Shown: positions 15,386-21,709 of the stretch, one piece after another | Layout: every line of letters begins with the position of its first letter | Numbering within the stretch: the stretch's first letter is position 1 | NCBI GenBank assembly: GCA_003427395.1 | Contig: BFEA01000008.1 | Location: 7,668,441 to 7,690,149, forward strand | DNA: 21,709 bases | DNA from: Chara braunii | Lineage: Eukaryota; Streptophyta; Charophyceae; Charales; Characeae | Reading direction: 5' to 3' | Notes under the pieces: model-generated | Seen by the model: the letters and a program-made list of their open reading frames with translations, nothing else | Told to the model about the DNA's origin: nothing | Databases searched by the model: none | Position numbers and translations under genes: made by a program

Positions 15386-17451
15386 GTGATGTCGGTCTAT
15401 TTGGTATGTTCGGCAACCAGGTCTATGTGGTTGGGAGCCCTCCAAACAGCAAACATATTTCCCCACAGCCCCCTCCCGGGCCTGGACCATGCAATGTGCG
15501 TCGCAGTCTTCTCCTTCAGGAAAAAAACGGACCAGGGCAAGGGGTTTTATAAACTCAACACATCCCTTATGAAAATGGAGAATTTTCAAACATACCTAAA
15601 AGACGTATGGTCCTACTGGCAAGAGCAGAAGGAACAAATAAACGACGACATAACATGGTTCAACAACGGCCTAGCCTTTTTGGGCCGCAAGTGCAACGAA
15701 TTCTCCAAAATAATAGCAGCACGACGCCACACAGATGAGAGAGAGGCACAACGCCGCCTGCACCAGCTTCAGCAGCAGGAGGATGATACAGTTGACTCTG
15801 ACACTGACATAGCCCAAGCCATCCAAACATTGGAAGCAGAGCTTGTCACTCACATGGAACGCAGATGGCAGGGGGCCAGGATCCGGGGCAAACTCTCCAA
15901 GCATAAAATGGAAGGTGCAATGGATGCTAGATTCTTCGCAATGGCTAGAATGAAAACCGGGAGATCGGTGATTGAAGCGCTGGAAGACCCCAAAATCAAC
16001 CGGGGGCCCCTGGTCACATCCACAGCGGCCTGCACAAAAATAGCCAGAGACTTTTATCAGGAACTCTTCACATCCACTTCAAGGACCCGGCCCGAGGATC
16101 AGCGGAAACCGGAAATAGAAGACTTCTTAGTTCCACTGAATAAATCACTTACAATCCAGCAAAAGGAAATGCTAGATAAACCCCTCTCTAAAGAGGAAAT
16201 AAGGGTCGCGCTGCAACAAATGGAGGAGGACAAAACCCCCGGAGTTAACGGCCTGCCAAAGGAATTTTGGGAGACCATGTGGCCAATCATCTCACAAGAC
16301 CTCATGGACTTTTACCATGAGATCTGGGTGACCGGCAGGATGGGGAAATTTGTAGGACAAGGTGTACTGACACTCCTCTATAAAAAAGGGGACAACACTA
16401 ACATCATGAATTATAGGCCCATCACGCTGCTCACGGTAGCCTATAAGCTGATCGCCAAAGCCCTGACAAACCGCCTGGAACTGATAATGACAGATATCAT
16501 TCACCCGGACCAGACGGGTTTCATCCAGGGCAGAAATATACAAGACAATATCTTGTTGGTCAACGAAATGATTAAGTTAACCANGCAGACCCGAAACAAC
16601 GNAGCAATAATCTTCATAGACTTTGAAAAGGCCTATNATCACGTGGATTGGTATTTTCNAGACAAATGNCTGGAAAAGCTCAATTTTGGGCCTCACTTCC
16701 GACGCTGGGTACAAATTCTACACACTAACGCAACAACCAGGGTCATGGTAAACAACAACCTGGCCCCGCCCATCGAACTGCAGAGGTCCGTCAGACAGGG
16801 CGATCCGATCGCCCCCTATCTGTTTGTGATAGTCATGGAAGCACTAACAGCCAATTTGAGGACCCATAGAGACATAAAAAGGATTCAAGTATCGGTCATA
16901 CCCAAGGAGGCCATCCCGGTATGCTCGTTATTTGCCGACGATCTGACCCTGATGGTTGACGCAACTAAGGAATCAATGGAAGGAGTGCAACATATGATGG
17001 ACCGTTTCTGCCTACTGTCAGATATGAAAGTGAATTGGGGTAACAAAACCCAAGGCTGGTGGATTCACCACCAAGGCGTGAGACCCCCAGAACAACCGAG
17101 GCTCAGATGGCTTCCCGAAGAGGCCCCCATCAGGGTGCTCGGCATCTCCATGACAGCTGACGGCAGACCATCCACCAACCAGGAATGGATCACGGCTCCC
17201 CCTCTAGCAAAAATGGCAGCCTGGAAAGACAAGCACACCTCCTTGTGGGGCCGAGCACTCATAATCAACAACGTGGTTCTGACTTCAATGTGGTACAAAT
17301 CAGCGATCTGGGTGTTGGACAAAAAAGATCTTCGCCCTCTGCAAAGCCAAATAGCGGTTTTTTTGTGGAGAGGGGATCACGACAGACAAAACGTTATCAA
17401 CCGGGTAGCATGGCGCTCCATCACCCTCCCCAAAGAAAAGGGAGGCCTAAT
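15386..17451 (+). pseudogene. LINE ORF2, part 1: endonuclease tail and reverse transcriptase
   Basis: Makes (or once made) the reverse transcriptase that copies the LINE RNA at a nicked target in the nucleus. The ATG at 15386 is simply the first Met of the frame and not a natural start. HSPLPGLDHAM resembles the (S)DH end of the APE-type endonuclease, and GKGFYKLN the usual linker before the RT. RT motifs in order are NYRPITLL (16409-16432), IHPDQTGFIQGRN, motif A FIDFEKAY with its Asp at 16619-16621, motif B RQGDPIAPYLF, and motif C FADD with its Asp pair at 16937-16942. Both catalytic sites are intact, but one residue after FIDFEKAY is unread (N at 16637). The frame is right up to EKGGL (about 17450), then a one-base loss moves it. 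Confidence 0.9.
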
Positions 17452-19122
17452 CCGCTTACACAGACCAAGGCACTGGCGCTACAATGGATTAAACGACTCA
17501 TTTTCAACAGCGACTTCCCATGGCAGGGGCTGGCCCTGGAACAAATTTCCAGAATGGCCCCTCAAACAAAAAAAGGTACGGACCCGCTAATGTGGCTTGA
17601 AAATAGAAACTGACCCATACCCAGAGCGTCACAGCAGCGGGACCCCCGTCCCGTCACACCCAGACAAACACTTAAGAATGACCTGGCCAAAGACCCCTTC
17701 TGGGCCAACCTCCCGAACAAAACATCACCAGTTAGATGGGAGGAAGTGGCTCGGCAACCCCTCTTTGGCAACAGGTGGATAGTAGATACGAACGGCCAAA
17801 CCCTCCATTGTATGGACTCTCTGTGGCATGGATGGGTGAAGAGGGGAGTCACACGGATACACGACATATGGGACCCGGAACAGAAGGAATGGATAGCCCC
17901 CGACCTGTTGCGGGAGAAGCTGCGATACTGTCACCACCCCCAAGAAGCCCTAGAAAGGCTGACGGAAATGATCCCTATTGACTGGTTAAGAATCCTTCGC
18001 AGGGGTCCTACCTTGCAGAAGGACGATTGGGTTGCAGGCCCGGAAAGCATGGGGGGTGTGGGCAGGGTCGTTGCCCTCCACCCGAATGGATCTGTTACGG
18101 TGAACCGTTTCTGTGTTCAGAAAGGAAACATCCTTCACAGGAACACCGACGTAGAAACGTCCGCACACCCACAANCAGANCTTTTCCNCATNAGAGTACT
18201 CCAGGAAGACCAGNAATGGATAGTCTTTAGGCCGGCCACCCCGATTCAGCAACTCCCCCTCGANCCCTTGGAATGGTCATGGACACCTCCACGAAGGAGA
18301 GGAAGGAACTGCACCAAAACACTTTCTGGGTTAACGGTGAAATCAACATACAGGCTCCTTCGTCCAAAAACCAACCTTGCTGACCAAGTCAGTGACCGTT
18401 GGAGAGCCCACCTNAACATCAGCCAGGCGGAAATAAGACCGGTGAAATGGTTTCGATTGGCTAAGGCGAAACCCGCCAAGATTGCGTCGCTCCAATGGCA
18501 GTTAGAGCATCGTTGCCTGCCAACCAACAACAGGCTAATAGACAGAACAACGCTGGAGCAAAGAGGCCTGGCTCTTCCCTGGTGCAAACTATGTACAAAT
18601 GCCTTTCCGGCCCGCAAACGCCCAGAAACAATAGAACACATATTCCTACAGTGCCCGGGGGCACTATGGATATGGCGCTGGTGGGACAGAATTTGGAGCC
18701 AACTAGGTACAGTCTCGCCTTGGCCCTGGGACTGGAAGGCGGTGCTCTGCGAGACCTGGCCCAGGAGACTGTCGGAATCCCCGGACGAGTACACCACTAA
18801 CATGTTCTCAATAGGTCGAAGAGCGGTCCTTTGGGCACTGTGGAGACGACGCGGCACCTATGAAATGGAAGGGGTGAGACTAGAGGGCCCAGAATTCACA
18901 GAAAGCGTGATACAACAGATCCAAACTGAAATCTCAGCCAAATGGGACACGGTTAAAGCAACTATTCAGAATCTGCAATCACCAAAAGACATTAAACACA
19001 AAATACAAGAATTCTGCAAAAGCTGGCTGGGAGGACCCGAAGGAGGAAGAATCGGACAGGTGGAATGGAAAGGGGAGCGAAAGGGGATAGATGAGGCCCG
19101 GGTCCACAGGGAGCAGTCATAG
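17452..19122 (+). pseudogene. LINE ORF2, part 2: thumb region, zinc motif and C-terminal part
   Basis: Continues ORF2 in the next frame. PNPLTQTKALALQWIKRLIF directly follows the RT part, and a TGA at 17611-17613 interrupts the frame after WLENRN. The frame then stays open to TAG at 19120-19122. The segment LSGLTVKSTYRLL, then FRLAKAKPAKIASLQWQ, leads to a Cys/His cluster: C-x2-C at 18583-18594 and H-x4-C at 18637-18654, followed by WRWWDRIWSQLG. This matches the zf-RVT region of plant L1-type LINEs, and WLGG lies near the end. Two other copies in the window (7480-8190 and 11533-12085) cover the same part. The stop and frameshift mean this copy cannot make full-length ORF2. Confidence 0.88.
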
Positions 19123-19259
19123 AGCGAGACTACCACCTAATCTTCAACGACTGCGCCACGTTAGATGCAGACATCCCCCTCATACCCCCCGAAGCCTTTC
19201 CCGACCCCTTCCCCCCCCCATCCAACTGCTTGGTAGGGATGCAGTGGTACGGTATGTAG
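19122..19259 (+). pseudogene. LINE ORF2 C-terminal tail, out of frame in this copy
   Basis: In the third frame, 19122-19259 reads ERDYHLIFNDC, DIPLIPPEAFPDPFPPP and GMQWYGM, then TAG. The copies at 8442-8606 and 11533-11640 keep the same order of residues. In the minus-strand copy the first part is in one frame with WLGG. I infer a true ORF2 tail of about 45 residues displaced by a frame change near 19100-19120. I do not recognise it as a named domain. Confidence 0.65.
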
Positions 19260-19330
19260 AGGGGCAGGCGAGAAATGGCAAGAGAAAGTACTGTGGACGT
19301 AGCGGAGTTCGCCCCAGCCCACTCTAGTAA

Positions 19331-19556
19331 AGCACACTGATCTGACAGCCGTTGAGCTGAGAGGAGCGGGACTGAATTCAGGCAGACTCTTTCAAAGCAG
19401 GGGTGAGGGGAGGTACATCCTTCCGTATGGAAGTAATCAATGTCGCCCGCTCGGGCCTCCCAGCCATAATGGGGAGGAGCGCGTGAGTATGTCCTCAATG
19501 TATTCCAGACGACTTGCCGGTGGAATAGGAACCGGACTGTGGGTGTCGTTCGACAC
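19331..19556. other. Stretch without a recognised gene
   Basis: Lies between the LINE 3' region and the palindrome cluster. GTGTCG-TT-CGACAC (19543-19556) is a small palindrome at the border. Nothing else is recognised. Confidence 0.4.
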
Positions 19557-19668
19557 TCCTCGGAGCGTCCTCGAGCTCCGAGGACGAATCCTCGGAGTTT
19601 TTTTTTATTTTTGGAGGCGTCGTTCCACCTGTCCTCGGAGAGTAGCCCCGAGGATGCGTCCTCGGGGC
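19557..19668. repeat. Cluster of six alternating TCCTCGGAG motifs forming two perfect hairpins
   Basis: TCCTCGGAG occurs forward at 19557, 19589 and 19632, and inverted (CTCCGAGGA) at 19576. A variant pair CCCCGAGGA/TCCTCGGGG lies at 19646 and 19659. 19576-19584 pairs with 19589-19597 (9 bp, loop CGAA) and is followed by a T9 run. 19645-19654 pairs with 19659-19668 (10 bp, loop TGCG). It sits about 480 bp upstream of the transposase frame, so it may be a subterminal transposase-binding region, but that is inference. Confidence 0.8.
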
Positions 19669-20145
19669 CGTCCCGCAGCCAGTTTCATGAGATCATAGAC
19701 GGCCACGAGGGTGTTGTCCGACCTCCGATTCAGGATGTCCGTGTGTGAGGCGCGCTGGTCCACCAGCCGGACGGCGGCAAGACTTCACGGGCCATGGAAA
19801 ATGAAATTGCGAACGCGGGAACGGCCTCGTTCGAAATTCGAAATTCGAATTTTCTCCGCGCGGAACAACGGTGTGGCGGCGCACAGGCGGAAGAGCACGT
19901 CGACTGGGGGACGAGCGTGCAGGCTTGACGTCGCGTTTCGTACTTCAGCGGCACCGTGCCTCCACCATGTGTAGTGTATTCGTCGCAGGCAAAACGAAGC
20001 GGCGTGTCAGCTCCTGCGCTCGCCACGTCCATGCGATCGGCGCTTCCGTGGTTCAGGGACGGAGGACGAACGCTCCCATCGCGGTGTAAGTTTTGTCATC
20101 ACGCCTGTCTTCCACACCTCGTTGTAGGCATCTTCGATCGTCGCC
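19669..20145. other. CpG-rich stretch upstream of the transposase
   Basis: High CG content. A short palindromic run TTCGAAATTCGAAATTCGAA lies at 19824-19843. Several open frames of 60-100 codons overlap on both strands, as expected from composition. No Myb/SANT-type second PIF/Harbinger protein is recognisable, though one would be expected in a complete element. Confidence 0.45.
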
Positions 20146-21552
20146 GTGGACGTTCATTCGCGCAGGTGGGTGGCGGTGGACGTTGCTCTTCCTCGTGGAC
20201 GTGCGCGAATGGAGGGATGCGATGGGGGTGGCCGTGCTGTGCTGTCCCGAACGGAGAGGACAGCTGTCGCGGCGGCTGCCGTTGCCGTAGTCCGTCGATA
20301 CAAAGCGGAGAGGGCGGCGGGCCGCATGAAGGCAGTGCTTTCCAGGCGGCAACACAGGCTTCTGCTGCAGAGGGTGTTGGACGCCCCGGACTGCATCACG
20401 ACTTCGGAGGCCGTGGTTCAGCTGTGCGCTGCAATCGGCTCCGGTGTGCTTCCCAGGGCGACGCCACGTTGGTGGATGAGGCGGAGAACTGGTGGGACTT
20501 GGGAGGATTTGCGGGTGTGCGATGACACGACGGATGACTACTTCCGGGAAAAGCTCCGCATGTCGAGGAGAGTGTTCATGGAGATCACCGAAGCCTGTGC
20601 GCCTCATTTGCAACGACAGGTCACGTTTTACAGGGAGCCGCTTCAGCCGGATCAGATCGTCGCGTACGCGCTGTATAGGTGGGCAACAGGAGAGTCGTAC
20701 GACAACAGCACATCATCGTTCGGCATTGGTAGAGCATCCGAAGTTCGAGCCGTGCGCGATGTGACAGCCGCGTTGTTGAGGGTCTACAGGGACAAGATAT
20801 CGTGGCTGACGGGGGTGCGTAAACACGTGGTGCTACGGGCTTTTCAGGACAAGGGCTTTCCCAACTGCCAGGGCGCAGTTGACTGCACACACATCTACGT
20901 GGACAACCGGCGAACGCTCCGAGCGAGAACTACTTCGACCGCAAGCACTGTTTCTCCGTCATTGCGCAGGTGGTGGTGGACCTGGATCTGCGTGTGCTTG
21001 ACGTCTTCGTTGGTTACCCGGGCAGCTGCCACGACATTCGGGTGATCCAGTTGTCAAGTCTGTCGAAGCGCGCGGAAGAGGGAACGCTTTTTCGCGGGCC
21101 GCCTGTAACGCTATCGGGAGGGATGAGGACGAACGGATACATCTTGGGCGACAACGGGTATCCTCCTTCAGAATGGATAGTGGTGCCGTATGGAGGAATC
21201 AGTCAGCACCCGGACGAGGAAAGGTTCGACAACAAACAGAAGGTCGCTAGAGGTTGTGGAGAGGGCGTTCGGGAGGTTGAAGGGGATGTGGAGGCTCTTC
21301 CTGCGGTCGCACAAGACGAACTTGGACACTCTACCGCAGCAGTTCACGGCTGTCTGCATTCTCCACAACATCCTGCTCGATGCTGGAATCGCGTTCGACA
21401 AGAACTTGTTGTGGGAGGTCGACGAGAACGGGGTAAGGCGACGAGTGGACATGGGGATTCATCGTCCACTACAGCCAGTGACGATGTTGACATCGACGAA
21501 CGCCGCACACGCGCTCCGCAATGCCCTAGCGCAGCGAATGAAACACATCTGA
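20146..21552 (+). pseudogene. PIF/Harbinger-type transposase (DDE_Tnp_4 / HARBI1-like), two frame changes
   Basis: DDE transposases of this family cut and paste elements with GG-type ends into 3-bp TWA targets, usually with a Myb-like partner protein. The N-terminal part has FREKLRMSRRVFMEI, then a helix-turn-helix-like region (REPLQPDQIVAYALYRWATG, then SFGIGRAS). The catalytic part has GAVDCTHI with Asp at 20881-20883, GSCHD with Asp at 21033-21035, ILGDNGYP with Asp at 21150-21152, and VVERAFGRLKG with Glu at 21259-21261. It ends with FTAVCILHNILLDAG, also typical. The frame changes at about 20911 (one base lost: PSENYFDRKH continues in another frame) and about 21250 (one base gained). Stop at 21550-21552. 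The true start is unclear; Met at 20326 is an alternative to 20146. The DDE residues survive, so decay is recent or the breaks are sequencing errors. Confidence 0.9.
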
Positions 21553-21709
21553 TCGTGCGTGTCGCGCCACTCTGCCTCGCGTACACAAACAAAAGCCGTG
21601 TGCGTCCGTCGTCGAGTCACAGCGCTTGCGTCATTCACGAATGCGCGCAGTTAGCTCACAGGGTTTGCAGTGGCGGACGACTCGTTTGTAGGTGTTTGTT
21701 GTTGTAGTC
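21553..21709. other. Sequence downstream of the transposase
   Basis: No second gene or element end is recognised before the window stops, so the 3' inverted repeat of the PIF/Harbinger element would lie outside or is lost. Confidence 0.4.

Larger units (their letters stand above)
15386..19330 (+). mobile_element. 5'-truncated L1-type LINE (non-LTR retrotransposon)
   Basis: The longest LINE copy in the window. It keeps the last part of the endonuclease domain, the whole reverse transcriptase, the Cys/His zinc motif and a C-terminal tail. ORF1 and most of the endonuclease are missing upstream. The coding region is broken at about 17451 (one base lost), 17611 (TGA) and about 19115 (frame change). 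Twelve isolated N bases fall in two clusters (16584-16669 and 18175-18414). I see no poly(A) end or target duplication, so the 3' limit is approximate. Confidence 0.85.

Noticed and set aside
20053-20613. 186-codon minus-strand frame
   Set aside because: Antisense shadow of the transposase N-terminal region in CpG-rich sequence.

Overview
This is a window of eukaryotic nuclear DNA made almost entirely of transposable-element remains, simple repeats and inverted repeats. I find no intact host gene. The L1-type LINE with a zf-RVT-like Cys/His cluster and a short TTTAGGG-type (plant-type) telomere-like repeat point weakly to the green lineage. The abundant microsatellites and MITEs would suit a repeat-rich streptophyte or charophyte-like genome, but the species cannot be fixed from the sequence. 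Single N bases inside the LINE and an 18-N gap inside a (TG)n array show this is an assembly with unresolved repeats.

Layout. 1-300: degenerate 43-bp tandem repeat. 300-2150: poly(A), (AG)n, (CT)n and (TAAA)n tracts, a 14-bp-TSD poly(A) insertion and a TAA-flanked MITE. 2150-4700: foldback/TIR elements rich in the motif CTCTYGAAA, another TSD-flanked poly(A) insertion, a 47-nt poly(C) and a retroposed 3' end with AATAAA plus poly(A). 4700-7480: a CpG-rich, repeat-poor stretch with promoter-like signals and a possible LTR end plus primer-binding site. 7480-8610: a decayed LINE 3' copy with a small retroposon nested in it. 8620-10100: four MITE-like inverted-repeat elements or relatives. 10100-11430: (TG)n arrays with shared flanks, an assembly gap and a palindromic tandem repeat. 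11530-12085: a second LINE 3' copy on the minus strand. 12616-13138: a large foldback element. 13139-15300: tandem repeats, MITEs and a possible promoter. 15386-19330: the longest LINE copy, with endonuclease tail, reverse transcriptase, Cys/His zinc motif and a C-terminal tail, broken by a frameshift, a stop and a second frameshift. 19500-21709: a PIF/Harbinger transposase pseudogene with all catalytic residues present but two single-base frame changes, preceded by an unusual cluster of alternating TCCTCGGAG motifs.

How it fits together. The LINE machinery accounts for the poly(A)-tailed insertions: two of the target duplications begin with A-rich sequence, as L1 target-primed reverse transcription predicts. 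The PIF/Harbinger transposase type accounts for the 3-bp target duplications around several GGGC-starting MITEs. No copy is proven able to supply activity now. The best leads are the poly(A)-only insertions, the MITE superfamily sharing a GGGCCTC end, the conserved LINE C-terminal tail, the 520-bp foldback and the alternating-palindrome cluster upstream of the transposase.
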